The notes under the pieces: generated by a model
The model's input: the letters and a program-made list of their open reading frames with translations, nothing else
Told to the model about the DNA's origin: nothing
Databases searched by the model: none
Assembly: GCF_000764305.2 (NCBI RefSeq)
Contig: NW_025937524.1
Span: 746,419-810,418 of the forward strand
Length of the DNA: 64,000 nt
Reading direction: 5' to 3'
Source: Hyalella azteca
Taxonomy: Eukaryota; Arthropoda; Malacostraca; Amphipoda; Hyalellidae
Shown: in pieces, positions 1-11,490 of the stretch
Layout of the letters: each line of letters opens with the position of its first letter
How positions within the stretch are numbered: the first letter of the stretch is position 1
Made by a program: the position numbers and the translations under genes

Positions 1-895
1 ATTTTCAACAGAAAATTTGTTTATGTGATAATTTATTGGCTTTTCAAATGTTATTAATTTCATCATTTTATGGGTTAATTGTTTAATTTAAATTGAAAAT
101 AATTTGTAAAAGTTTATTAGGTAAATGGTCCTTTCAAAAGAGAACAAATATATAAATCTACTTTTCACCAAGTTAGAAAAATTATTGATTTTTATTATCT
201 ATATTTTTTACATTTCAAGACATAAAATACAGATTTAAAAAAAAAATCATGAAATTATGACTTCAAAAAAGTATCCATAGAAAAGCTTGAGTAAAACTTG
301 AAAAATTATTAAAATAGACAAAGTTTAAGCCCTTTTTTGAGTCAAAAATTGAAAATGATTTATTCTTTAGTTCAATGAATTTTCACCATTCTCTTTGCAA
401 TATTTTACTGAATGTTTAAACTGACAATGGAATGGAGCTAGAAAACATTACTACAAAACATTTTCTTTATAGATATGATGACCTTTTGTGGACATTTCTC
501 TGCTTTTCAATTTCTAATTTCAATCATCTGATGCCAAATTCTCCTTCTAGGCCTAAAGACTTTACTAAATTCACTTTTAATTGCTCAATAGCCTGCTCAA
601 ATAGCTTCCTTCATAAAAATCACATCAAATATTACCTAAATTATTGGAACATCAGTGAATCACCATTGAAAAAAATGGTTTTCAATGGCATTTGCGAACT
701 AATTTTCTCAATGTTTAAAATTTCAATTATGCACAATTTTTTTAAATCGGAATTGATACCGTCGTTCAAGCGCGCTTCAACTTTCAAGCTGCCCTACTAC
801 TACTATAACAAACTTCAAAGCACTGAGTGCAGTGCGACGCTAAATTGGTGATTTCAAGTGATTAAATATTTAAACGTAGATAATGATGAACTTAC
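1..895. other. AT-rich DNA, no supported gene
   Basis: This stretch is AT-rich with long A and T runs. An open frame at 432-851 on the plus strand would give 139 aa rich in F, N and K, but its composition is that of translated AT-rich DNA and I recognise no domain. It lies downstream of the minus-strand exon at 896-1036, so it is probably intron of that gene. I found no convincing next exon. Confidence 0.5.
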
Positions 896-1036
896 CCATG
901 GCTCTGAGAAAGAGGCCCACTGAATCTGCTTTTGGATCATTGTTTGTGCCGTCTTCAGACATCTCCAGCTCTAACGTGCCAACACGTTCATTGAAGTTGT
1001 TTACCTGCGGCGTCGCGTTCGGAACTTTGGACTTGT
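896..1036 (-). CDS. Orphan internal coding exon, uncharacterised gene
   Basis: Seen on the minus strand: a 3' splice site ending TTTTGTTCACAG at 1037, then 141 bp open in one frame, then the strong donor GTAAGT from 895. The exon starts with two bases that complete a codon and ends with one base over, so it is symmetric (same phase on both sides) and could be skipped without a frameshift. The peptide is hydrophilic and acidic: it begins KSKVPNATPQVNNF and ends DSVGLFLRAMG. The ending resembles the short helix seen at the end of BESS-type or MADF-associated insect proteins, but this is only a loose likeness. The parent gene must extend beyond the left edge of the window, with upstream exons to the right; the dead LINE at 1375-2865 would then sit in its upstream intron. 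No partner exon was identified. Confidence 0.5.
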
Positions 1037-1374
1037 CTGTGAACAAAACTTTACCCTAATTATTTATTTTTAACCTAAATCCACTATGGCAGCAGAAAAT
1101 ATAATACCTATGACAGTATTTTTGTCATTGCACTGTTATAACATAATGAAATATATTTGGTATTTGTACAAACTTGATGAACAGTAGACAAATTGGAAAA
1201 AATGTTAGTTAAAGTTTAAGTTTAAAGTGCAAGGCCTCATCAAAAATAGATCAGCTGAAGAAATCCTTGGACGAGGACAAGGCTAACGTACTTCATCAGT
1301 TCTTTAGCAATTGACTTTAACAGTATTTCAGCTATTTAGGAACGCCCAGTGTGCTCGAATTGAACAATTTTTTA

Positions 1375-2865
1375 TATACGCGAAGAGGTTCTCGAGCGCT
1401 TGGTCTCTCGGAACCCTAACAAATCATGTGGACCAGACGGTTTCCATCTTAGATTACTAAAAAAATCAGCAACTGTTTTGGTCGGCCCTATGACTGTATT
1501 TTTCATAAGACCTTGAACGAACAGACATTGTAGGCCAATTGGAAAGAAGCAAGGGTGATACTTTTGTTAAAAAAAGTGATATTGTTCAAAAAGCGTGACC
1601 CCGGTAGCTATCGTCCTATTAGTCTTTCAAGTGTTGTTTGTAGGACTATGGAATCTGTAGTGCAAGATAGGATGACTGATCACTTGACAGTTAACCATAT
1701 CCTATCAGACTGTCAACACGGCTTCATAAGCCGGCAGATCTTGCGCCACTAACATCTTGTCTACTTTGAATGATTTTGGATTTGCCTGCTGGACGAAGGC
1801 GAGGCAGTGGATGCAGTGCATCTCGATTTTGCCAAAAAAAAGTTTACAGTGTTCCGCATGAACAGCTGTTACATGTGGAACATGGGAATAGAGAGAAATG
1901 TACTTCAATGGATTAGAAATTTTCTTCTAGGTTGGCGTCGGCTGGTCAGTATTAACGGAATTTTTCAGAATGGGCATAAGTGCACAGCGGCGTGCCTCAG
2001 GGAAGCGTTTTCGGGCCAGTTCTATTCGTTGTGTTTATAAAGGAACTGCCGGAAGCAGTTGCAAGCGTGTGCTAATATGATGACGACACAAAAGTTTGTA
2101 ATACAGTTATGGATGCGTCGAATAAAGGACAATTATTACCAGATGATCTTGATAGTTGGCTAGGCTGATGCACTGCAACTGGGTTTTAATGCTGTAGAGT
2201 GTAAAAAGATTTGAAGTTTTTTGTCAACAAGGAGTTGAAATTTCAAAGGCATATAGAAACACGAGTTGATAAAGTCAATGAACTGCTTGGACTCATCAGA
2301 CGCTCCTACGAGTACCTGGATGCAGGAACGATGAAGCTGTTGTTTTTTGCTGTCGTGCACCCAAACCTAGAGTTTGGAAACGCCGTGTGGTCACCGAAAT
2401 TAAACAATATACAAATTTAGTTGAGAGTGTTCAAAGACGTGCACCGATGATAGTTTTATGCTTGAAGGGCAAGGCTTATGAAGGAAGGTTGGCAATTATG
2501 AAGCCAATAAGTCTTTGCTATCGGCGTCTGCGTGGGGCCATAAGGAAGTATACATGTAAACCCATGTTTTCTGCAGATCCAGAAGGATTACTAGAATTTG
2601 TAACAAGAACCAACACCAAAGGCCACGGCTATAAACTAAAAAACTGCGCAGTAACTCCTCCTCACAACACTTATCGCTTCCAGTCATCGACGTATGGAAC
2701 AAACTCACTGCTTGCATCGTTGGCACTTCGACTGAACTTTACGAAAAATATTGACATGATGGTTCATTATTTTTCTAAATATCTTTGGAAGCAATGACAT
2801 CCATCGAATTCCTTTGTCTCACAACCATTGAATGAAGCAATTAAAGCATAACAATTCAATTCAAT
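1375..2865 (+). pseudogene. Degenerate non-LTR retrotransposon (CR1/Jockey-like reverse transcriptase)
   Basis: Pieces of one reverse transcriptase can be read in several frames in the right order. Near 1410 is a NPNKSCGPDG fingers motif. At 1600-1740 is YRPISLSSVVC followed by QHGF. At 1800-2040 is the palm region. Near 2075-2090 is a damaged catalytic box that reads YDDDTK where a YADD-type box is expected. At 2211-2420 is a thumb-like segment with LEFGNAVWSPK, and at 2400-2797 the C-terminal part begins LVESVQRRA. Frameshifts and stops separate all pieces, so the copy is dead. The order and motifs are those of CR1/Jockey-type LINEs. The 5' part (ORF1 and endonuclease) was not found. The end is set where the frame stops, and a CAATTCAATTCAATG tail follows. 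Confidence 0.8.
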
Positions 2866-2879
2866 GTTGGATTTTCAGC

Positions 2880-3060
2880 AGATGCTCTAAGCTTCAACTC
2901 CAATTTTTGGATTGATCCGGTCAACAGACCAGTTCTCAGATCTTATAGCATCAAATCAGAGAAGTCAAGAAGTCATCATAGAAGTCAAGAGCATCATTAG
3001 AAGAATCGGCGACAGGCCAACTCGGCCTATTCTTTAACGCTGATATTGTTATGTATAATG
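2880..3060 (+). repeat. LINE 3'-tail fragment (AATCGGCGACAGGCC family)
   Basis: The block carries the signature AGAATCGGCGACAGGCC, then a GGCCTA and an AACGCTGA motif, and ends in a TATTGTTATGTATAATG stretch. The same order is seen at 17430-17500 and 22120-22190, and it ends both tRNA-derived SINE copies. It is read here as a 5'-truncated LINE 3' end. Confidence 0.55.
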
Positions 3061-4450
3061 GCAACATCGATATATAAATATAATAATAAGTAAAAAAGCA
3101 TGACTGACAGTAGAAAATAACCACATAGTCCATCGACATAGTCCACACATGGTCCCAACGGGTACATCTGCCAACTTCTTACGTGCAAATATAATTTGGT
3201 GTGGCTTTCATTATAAACAATTTTCATTCTGTTAGTTTTTACGAAATATTTTGGAGGATCATCAATGACGGCACTCATTTTAACTCAATGCAGCCTTGTT
3301 GTTAAGACCACCAAGTTTGAAGCAGCGAATTGCGAAGCGAGATCGAAACTCATAGGTAGCTGTGAAAATTTTGGTGGCGAAACCAGAATTTTGTGTGTGG
3401 GTCACGGTTTCGTGACCCGCCGCTCGCTGTAAATACATAGAGATGCTCGGAACCGGTATCTGGTTTTGCCTGATTCACTTTCATTGCCATTCATAGTTTC
3501 ATTAGGTGCATTATTTTCGTTAGTTGATTGATCATACGGCTAATGAAACGAAGGCAATTTTGACGGGTCGGTTTAAATTGGCAATTATGGCTGGGTTCGG
3601 GTGTTGGAACCAAAATTTCGTCGAGATCACAAGGCTTATTTTCTAAAATAAAACAGTTCGAAATCAACCGAAAACCTGACGCTGTTATGACTGCGGAATT
3701 TTCAGACTTGTTGATTAGTGTACGCCGTGTATCGTCCCAGACAAAATAGATTTCCGTTCTGAACTAAACTGAAGCTTAGCAGCCTAAAATTCAATTACCG
3801 CAATATGATCACTAATTTCTCTGTTGTTTTACCCGTAGCGTGCTGTTTCTCGAATAAAAATTACACTACATTATAGCTTTTAACTGGACATGAGATCACG
3901 GTTGAAAAAAATTATCAAAAAAATAACTATTCGTGTGACTTTATTACTGTGAAAAAGTCGCTGTCCACTCGTCCGTCATGCGCCTCCATCCGCAAGTGTC
4001 TTAACGATTGAACATTCCAGGCACTGACGCTCACCAAACAATGAGACAAACTATGCACCGGCCGCACTTGCAAGCCGGCCTTCATACGGAAAGGTTCAGT
4101 GCGACTCCATGGGGTGCAACAATCATCGATCTAGTGTTATTGTTGCTCCAACTATAGACGTCGCGTACGAATCAACTATTTTGCTGACAGATGATTGAAA
4201 CACACGCTCTGAATTAGTGATTTTTTAGCCGTGTCTATTTTCTCGGTGCTGTAATCTTCTGAATTTTCATTTATTCGGTATCAATTAATTGTATGTTTAA
4301 AATAATGATCAGAAATTGCCAATGGAACCCTTGCGCTAATGATTAACATTCTATTGATGAAACAAAGCTCGATACAGACGAAAAATGGCCTAGGCTTGAT
4401 TACTCAATAATTATTCCGGAAATGTAACTCCACATATTGGACCGCGATTA
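3061..4450. other. Intergenic DNA upstream of the acidic-protein gene
   Basis: No open frame or splice pattern could be supported here. A GC-richer patch lies at 4030-4140. The promoter and any 5' untranslated exon of the 4481 gene probably fall in this stretch, but no TATA box or initiator could be placed with confidence. Confidence 0.4.
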
Positions 4451-4480
4451 TTGTAAATTAGATATTATTTTCCTGCAACA

Positions 4481-7400
4481 ATGGGGTGTGCCCCAAGTTC
4501 TGTGGCTGATGTAGAAGAGCCCTGCAGCACAGAAAGAACTGATGCCGGCGTTGATATACAAGCAGCAGTAAAAGTTCCAACTTCAGGTTCGATTTGCAAT
4601 GAAAACGTGGCTTCTCCCATATCTCACACCGAGTCAAACAAGGTTGTGCCGCTCAGTAACGACGCACTCAAGCAAAGAGGGTCCGTTCCCTCCCCTAGTG
4701 ACTTGTCAGTCCGACGAACCATCAACTCGTTGAGGGGATCAGCTGGTACAGTGAGGAGCGCTAAACTCAGTCAAACTGTGGCGCCTTACGAAGCCGTGCC
4801 CATCCCGGGCTTCATGATGGACCCTGAAGACAACCTCATCATGAAGCAACGGACACTGCCAGCCATTGGGAATGAGACGACTCTAATAAACAGTAATGAG
4901 AATCCAGAGTCATGTAACGCAATGTCTGTTCATGCTCCAATATCGTCTCCTCTAGGCAGACAATCGTATAAACTGCATAACGATGAAGGTAAAGAATTTT
5001 TCGGCGCCAGCGAGCACGTTAAAACAGGAAACAGCAGTGGGTTGGATGGTCTGAGCGAAAATGAGACACACGAACTAAATTGCACCATCTCCAGCGATCC
5101 AGACTTCATTGCACCACTACATGAAACCACAATCGATTCTGAAGATGTTATAAACAGTCATGCGGGTCCAGGAGCCACAGTCGCTAGTGAATCTTTGCAT
5201 AGCTTCATTGTCGATCACGAAGAGCCCAACTGTAAGCAAAACATGATTGACACTGAGTGCGACAGCACCAGCACCAGGTATAGTCCCGTTACAACTAAAA
5301 CTCAGCCAGGTAAACTGAATGAAATAGACGCTGATGAACTCGTGGATCAGTTTGATAGTCTAGACTTGCATATCAACACGTGTGATTCTGAGGCAGCAGG
5401 GAACGTCCGTGAAAAATTGTCACCTAAAAATCTGTCTGAAAATGTCGTACCAGACAATGGCGAATTGAATCCACCTACAAACATCGCCGACCTGCACTTT
5501 GACCAACATTTTGAACATGGAAGCGAAGACGAAAATTTTGCAAAATCGCGACCACTTAGTGGAGCATCGCATAATGACGATGAAGAGCATTACGCTTGTA
5601 AAGGTGAGTCCGCATTCCACAGACCAGTGACTTATATGCACTAGATGTCAGACAGTGTCAGCATTGCGAGGAACATGGGAGACAGTAGCTGCAGCTAGTG
5701 AGTCATGCCAGCGTTCAAGCGTGGTGTAATAGCGCTAAGTGCAATCGGACTTGACAAATATCAGTTATTCACATATAAATACCTGGTATTGATGTAATTT
5801 TCATGACATATTTGCATGTTTCTTCTTTCAATTTTTAGATTGCTTCATTAGAATAAACACTAGAAGCAACGCTTTTACATAAAGATACGTTTTCATTATT
5901 AACCGTGCGGCATACGTACAGTACCAAAGTCCACGGATTTCGATTGCCGTTATCAAGCAAGCTAACGATCTAGCAAACCTCTAATGTTGTTTAGGGAGAA
6001 TATTTCTACAATTAAAATTGTTAGGTTGTACATAATTTTGTATTATTTGATTTTTGTATCTTTGATGTAACATCAAGTGACCTCGTCACTTTGATGTAAC
6101 ATCAAGTGGTCTCATCACGTTGATGTAACATCGAGTGGCCTCACCACTTTGATGTAACATCAAGTGGCCTCATCACTTTGATGTAACATCAAGTGACTAC
6201 ATCAATTTGATGTATCATCAAGTAACTACATCACTCACTTTTATAATCAATTTGTCTTGGAGTCGTGAGCAGTGCCACGTTTTGGCCCAACAGGACCGGT
6301 AGCAGTGTTCATTTGACGACAAATGTTTTGTTGCGTGCTGGGTGACAGTGCAGTAGTTATAAGAATAGTTCTGCTAGTTCATTGCGGGCACGAGATGAAT
6401 AACAGTGAAATAATGGCTACAGTAATGTTGATAGCTCCTCCTACCCACAAGCTGAGCAGCAACTAGTATAGGTCCGTTCGCCCCTCCCGTCATCTGTTGC
6501 ACCTAGTTACGTGGTCGCCCGCCGTCATCTGTTGCACCTAGTTACGTGGTCGCCCGCCGTCATCTGTTGCGCCTAGTGACATAATAGCCCCGCCGTCATC
6601 TGTTGCACCTAGTGACATAATAGCCCCGCCGTCATCTGTTGCACCTAGTGACATAATCGCCCGCCGTCATCTGTTGCACCTAGTGACATAATATCCCGCC
6701 GTCATCTGTTGCACCTAGTGACATAATCGCCCGCCGTCATCCTGTCTCTTATACANCTGTTGCACCTAGTGACATAACAGCCCCGCCGTCATCTGTTACA
6801 CCTAGTGACATAATCGCCCCGCCGTCATCTGTTGCACCTAGTGACATAACAGCCCCGCCGTCATCTGTTACACCTAGTGACATAATCGCCCCGTCGTCAT
6901 CTGTTGCACCTAGTGACACAATCACCCGCCGTCATCTGTTGCACCTAGTGACGTGATGGTGTGACGTGGTGAAGGTGTGGGCATCTGCCACGTTGGTGCC
7001 GTGTCTGTCATCGCAGTATCGACATGCAGACGTCACTGTTTACCGTAGCAACGCTACTCCCAGCGCCGACGGAACTCTTTGCCAATGTCCACTATATTAG
7101 AATAGAATAGAATAGTATAGAATAGAATAGAATAGAATAGAATAGAATAGAATAGAATAGAATAGACATGGCCTGTTGCCGATTCTTGAACTTTTCGTGA
7201 CTTGATTCACAAGGGATCCGGCCTTTGGAACCCAATCTTTTCATAGCTGACGATTGATTGAGATAGCTGCTGGACTTATTGCCTGGTCCGTAATTTGCTA
7301 GGCATTTTAAGACTGAACATATGCTCCTGCATAGCTTCGTCTGGACTTATTGCCTGGTCCGTAATTTGCTAGGCATTTTAAGTCTGAACATATGCTCCTG

Positions 7401-10400
7401 CATAGCTTCGATTTTGCAGTATGACTTATCAGCGCAATTTCCTCCGTTGATTTCATATCTTCAAAATGAAATAAATTTGTATTCTGAACTGTGATCCGTT
7501 CTTGTAGTTATTGGTCGAGGTGGCGCTCTGTAAGAAGAAAATTTGCTTATTGCCGTTTGAAAATAAACCTACAAAATACGTAGATAAGTACAGTGTTTTA
7601 ATTTATTTCAAGTAATGAAGCAATGAAACATGTCAGTCTTCCGAACTACAGCTTCCGAGGGTGTCATAAAATGTCTTAATTCTCGTTGTTTTTATCGATT
7701 GCGTGTGCCAATTAAGGGTGCTCATGTTATGTAGGTTGTTAATATTTGAATGTTAATTTACTTGATATTTATTTCGGTGTCCGAAACAAATTAGTTTGAA
7801 GTAGGGTTTCGATAGAAGTAAAATTATCTGCATCTAAATTCGACACCTTTTTCACTGTACTAAGAAATGTAATCAATGAACTAGCTGGTGCACCACAGTT
7901 TCAGTGTCCGATTGATTCCTTCTTTAGCACTAATTAACGCTCCTCTCTCACTCCCATAGCTGGCGCTATCATCGTGGGTTCCAGCAGCGATAGCGACCCG
8001 ATCGTGTCTCGTCAGCAGATCTACGCAATCAGCACGGATGACGCGGCAGAGCACAAGACACGGGAAGCCACTCTATCAAAGACCAGCATTATCACAAACT
8101 TCTCGATCAAGTCTGCTGCTATGTCCACCAACGACCACCTTAGCGATGGCGATTTCATGAATGAGGACGTAGAGCGGTGCCTGAGCACCTCAGCCGCTGC
8201 GCAGCTCGCATTTCCCACTCGAAGCGCTACTGCTAAATATCGTCGTACCTTTGATCCAGAGAGCGGCAGGAGCGAAGAAATAAATGAAACAGTTGGTAAA
8301 GCGTTGGCGCCTGAGGGTTCAGAGTCCAACTTTACCTCTTATCTTGGCGACGAGTCGCACGAACGCCGCGAGAAGTCCGAGGACAACCTCAAGGGTTCCC
8401 TTGGAAGTCGTGATGGAGACGCAAGTAACGAGTTTGCATCGACTCTTAATATTGGCAACAAAGATGATGAGCGCGTTCATCTTGTCGATGAAATCGAGCA
8501 GGAACCCAACATCAGTGGTAATGAATTTGCCTCCACGGAGAAAGCTTCAAAAGAGACATCATCGACTACATTTCCATCAAATACAAACAGTGCGGTTGCG
8601 GTGTTTGAAAAGACTTTTGAATTTGGTACACTGGGAGCAAGCTATCCCGAAGAAGTTGAACGCAACCTGAAGGATTCAGACGTTGTAAAAAATGCCCAAG
8701 TTGAGGAGAGAAAATTCCACGATAACGATGCTAATCAGGAACCAGTTGAAAATTCTTCCATTAATCATGAATGCGATGCAATTGCCTCCGATAGAACCGT
8801 CGCGGCCACAACGAATAAAACTTCGAGCAACATTGATGAATTTTCAAAAGAATATCTAAATTCGTCAGCAAATATTTTAACTTCAAATGGCATCTTTGAA
8901 ACAATGACATTCGATGAAAAAACTTTTATGGATTTTTCGAATATAAGATCAGTTGATGATTATGACAAAGACCCAATTCCGGTAGCTGATGAGTCAATGC
9001 CCCAATCGCATACATTTGAGATGAACGAAGAAAGTTTTCCTTCTTTGAACATTGAGGGCCCTGCATCCCGATATGAAGCTCGACAACTTGGTGAAGATGA
9101 TGGCCCTCGATATTCGTTGGATGAAGAAGATACAAGCGACCCAGCTTTATATTTAGCTCATGATGACAGTCTCCCATCGTCAATGGAAGCTAATTTTCCA
9201 TGCTCTAAAATAGATTTGGTTTCCGAAGCGAGTGACACGTTTTCTGTTGAGGACGCTTTGAACTCAAATGACGAGTTAAGGACTGATGTGAATTTTGAAA
9301 TCGTTCAGCAGACCATCTTCGAACAGTACACGGATGAAGAGGCTGAAGCGGCTTCGTCGAAATGGTCGTTTAAATTGAAATTGTACCCAAGTATTGATGC
9401 AGATACGACAAACACTAACTTAGATCGCGATTCTTCTCATGGAAATTTGCAAGCGCCTCGAATTCATGGCCCACCAGTGGAACAAACTGAGCCTGATGAT
9501 ATTACATTAGTTGCAAATCAAATGATCTCGGAGCGAAATTCGGAAGAAAGTGAACATCCAATTTCGACAAGCAAGACTGAGCTGCAAGGTGATCAAACTG
9601 ATGTTGCAGAGGAATTGACAAAACGAAAGTTTTCGATTGAAGAAAGAATGAATGAAATTGACGAAAGAACGGAAGGAACCACGGCTGTGGAATTAACGTT
9701 AAATTATGGAAAAGAACATTTATCGGTGGGCAGAACTTCGTTCTCTCCGATAGACAACAGCGTCTTTGGAGGCAAACAAGAAGGTGATTGGGCGATCCGC
9801 TCGACAGCAAAAGTCGCTGGTGATGAAATAAAAAGGAGCGAAATGACAGACAGTGAAGATCACTTCCTCTACCTTCGAGAAAATCCTGGTACTTCTGAGC
9901 CTCTGACAATCGTGGATGACGTAACCCTTTTCAAAAAGCTGGATCAAAACGATTCGGAAGACATGAACAACGGCGAGGAGGAGAAAACAAACTATACATC
10001 AAACTCATTAGTTCTAAATCACGCCGAAGCTCGGGAAACCACAAATCTTGATGACAATTTGTTCATAATTGAAGCTCCTGCTGTCATTCACGACATGAAT
10101 TCTATTGCTCACATTAAAGTTCAAATTCACTCCGGTGTCGAAGATCATGCTAACATTTTAGACCAAGCATCAGATTACAAGTATAATCGAATAGTCTCTG
10201 ATAATATGGCGGAGCGGTCTTCTGTTTCCAATGATGCTCATGTATTCAACGAGTCTGGCAACATTCATGAGGGCCCAGGATTAATAACTAAAACTGCGCC
10301 AGTATGGTCACAAGACCGCCTAACAATCCAGCAAGTGTCAGGGGAGATGGAAGAACCATCTTCGGATCCCGAGGCAGTCAAAGGAGACACGGATCCTAAT

Positions 10401-11438
10401 GTTTTAACTCAAACATTACCAAAGGAAGAAAATTCTGTTGATAATAATTTTCACGAGCCATCAAAAGTGGAACAAAATTATGACGGACCACATGGATCCG
10501 AAATTACAATGAATGATGAGTTGAAAGTCTTCGAAAATGTCAATGCTCGTCAAATGCCGCATGAAGAAAATATTGAATTTATTGACGAACAAAATTTCAC
10601 TACGAACGATGACGATACAAACGAAATTCATCACAACAGACGTGGCTTTGAATCGCAGCAAGGCAATAATATTTTAGAAACTGATCGATCAGTGGCGAGT
10701 CAGTGCTCATTTTCTCCCGAAGAAGTTCATGATATTGTAACAAATCATCCACCGATGCGCGACATTTCTTCCCCCATTTTATCAATAGGCGAAGATTTGA
10801 TCCGAAACGCCGCCACCGAGTCAGACCGCGTGAGCATCAAGAATCAAATTAACGCTTTGATCGCCCAACAGTACAGCTCGCGGTCAAGCTCTCCGGCAGC
10901 AGTAGACTCTAACTCACAGGCCAACTTTCCAGCAGAAACAAATACTGAATCTCACACCAACGTTCCAGCAGCAGCAACAGACTCCAATTCCCAGTCCAAC
11001 TCCTCAGCAGCAACAGACTCCAGTTCCCAGGCCAACTCCCCAGCAGCAACAGACTCTGATCCCCAGGCCAAATCCCCAGCAGCAACAGACTCCAATTCCC
11101 AGTCCAATTCCCCAGCAGCAACAGACTCCAGTTCCCAGGCCAACTCCCCAGCAGCAACAGACTCCAATTCCCAGTCCAACTCCCCAGCAGCAACAGACTC
11201 CAATTCCCAGTCCAACTCCCCAGCAGCAACAGACTCCAGTTCCCAGCACAGTTTGTCCCCTAGGAAGCACCTCTCCAGCTCTTCGTCAAATTCGCCCACA
11301 TCTTCCACCTCAATCCCGCGGTCGCAGTCCACAGCAGCGCGACTGTACGGGAGCAACACAGGACAAGCGAGTCCTGCGTTGATGGCTGTGCCCTCATCAA
11401 CGGCAGTCGCGCACGCAACACTCGAGCGCGTGTCGTAA
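4481..11438 (+). CDS. N-acylated, acidic, disordered protein; two exons
   Basis: Exon 1 is 4481-5603 and exon 2 is 7960-11438. The donor reads AAG|GTGAGT and the acceptor CTCACTCCCATAG|CT. Exon 1 leaves one base and exon 2 supplies two, so the join restores an Ala codon and an open frame of about 1,533 aa. The ATG has a good context (CAACAATGGG), and an in-frame TAA lies 27 bases upstream. The protein begins MGCAPSS: Gly2 fits N-myristoylation and Cys3 palmitoylation, which would hold it at a membrane. The rest is rich in S, D, E, N and T with no recognised fold, so most of it is likely disordered. A moderately conserved-looking island, PYEAVPIPGFMMDPEDN, lies near residues 105-121. The C-terminal region has about ten 12-residue repeats. 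The first residues resemble PDE8, but no phosphodiesterase sequence follows. Function unknown. Exon structure is well supported by phase. Confidence 0.8.
6061..6234. repeat. 29-bp minisatellite, six copies
   Basis: Six tandem copies of a 29-bp unit lie in the intron of the acidic-protein gene. Each contains the near-palindrome GATGTAACATC followed by AAGTGRCCTCATCAC. Copies differ by a few bases, and the last two carry ACTACATCA in place of GCCTCATCA. Confidence 0.9.
6480..6960. repeat. ~34-bp minisatellite, about 13 copies
   Basis: Tandem units built on CGCCGTCATCTGTTGCACC and TAGTGACATAAT fill this part of the intron of the acidic-protein gene. Unit length varies between about 33 and 36 bp because of CCC/CC and ATCGC/ACAGC variants. 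One unit is broken at 6742 by adapter sequence and an N, so the copy number in the real genome is not known. Confidence 0.9.
6742..6756. other. Partial Nextera mosaic-end adapter plus N (artefact)
   Basis: CTGTCTCTTATACA followed by N interrupts a minisatellite unit between CGCCGTCATC and CTGTTGCACC. It matches the first 14 bases of the Nextera transposase mosaic end and is therefore a library remnant, not genomic sequence. Confidence 0.9.
7098..7260 (-). repeat. LINE 3'-tail with (TTCTA)n end
   Basis: On the minus strand the block reads GGTTCCAAAGGCCGGATCCC, CTTGTGAATCAAGTCACGAA, AATCGGCAACAGGCC and then a run of TTCTA units (7098-7166). The same arrangement is at 25129-25300. It is best read as the 3' end of a LINE that finishes in a pentanucleotide microsatellite, as CR1/L2-like elements often do. 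It lies in the intron of the acidic-protein gene, in antisense. Confidence 0.65.
7270..7410. repeat. Tandem duplication of a 71-bp unit
   Basis: Two near-identical copies (7270-7340 and 7341-7410) begin CTGGACTTATTGCCTGGTCC and end GCATAGCTTCG. They differ at about one position, so the duplication is recent or has been homogenised. Intronic. Confidence 0.9.
10890..11255 (+). repeat. Coding 36-bp repeats (12-aa unit) in the acidic protein
   Basis: About ten units of the form PAATDSNSQSNS / PAATDSSSQANS lie near the C-terminus of the acidic protein. The unit is 36 bp, so length changes keep the frame. The first units are diverged (for example AETNTESHTNVP), and the central ones are nearly identical, which suggests recent unequal exchange. 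The repeat also keeps all three minus-strand frames open, giving long false frames there. Confidence 0.9.
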
Positions 11439-11484
11439 AATGCCATTTGAAGATATCACATATTTTAACAAATAATTTTTTTCG

Positions 11485-11490
11485 AATAAA
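11485..11490 (+). promoter_or_regulatory. Polyadenylation signal AATAAA
   Basis: AATAAA lies 47 bases after the stop of the acidic-protein gene, in AT-rich DNA. It is the first canonical signal downstream and gives a short 3' untranslated region. Confidence 0.55.

Noticed and set aside
432..851. 139-aa plus-strand frame
   Set aside because: Composition is that of AT-rich DNA and there is no recognisable domain or conserved motif.
4481..4510. PDE8 phosphodiesterase, because the protein starts MGCAPS
   Set aside because: Only the acylation motif matches; no PAS or phosphodiesterase catalytic sequence follows in either exon.
10909..11446. Three long minus-strand frames (LLLGSWTGNW and ELESVAAGELDW repeats)
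   Set aside because: They lie opposite the coding 36-bp repeat of the acidic-protein gene; the repeat keeps all frames open.
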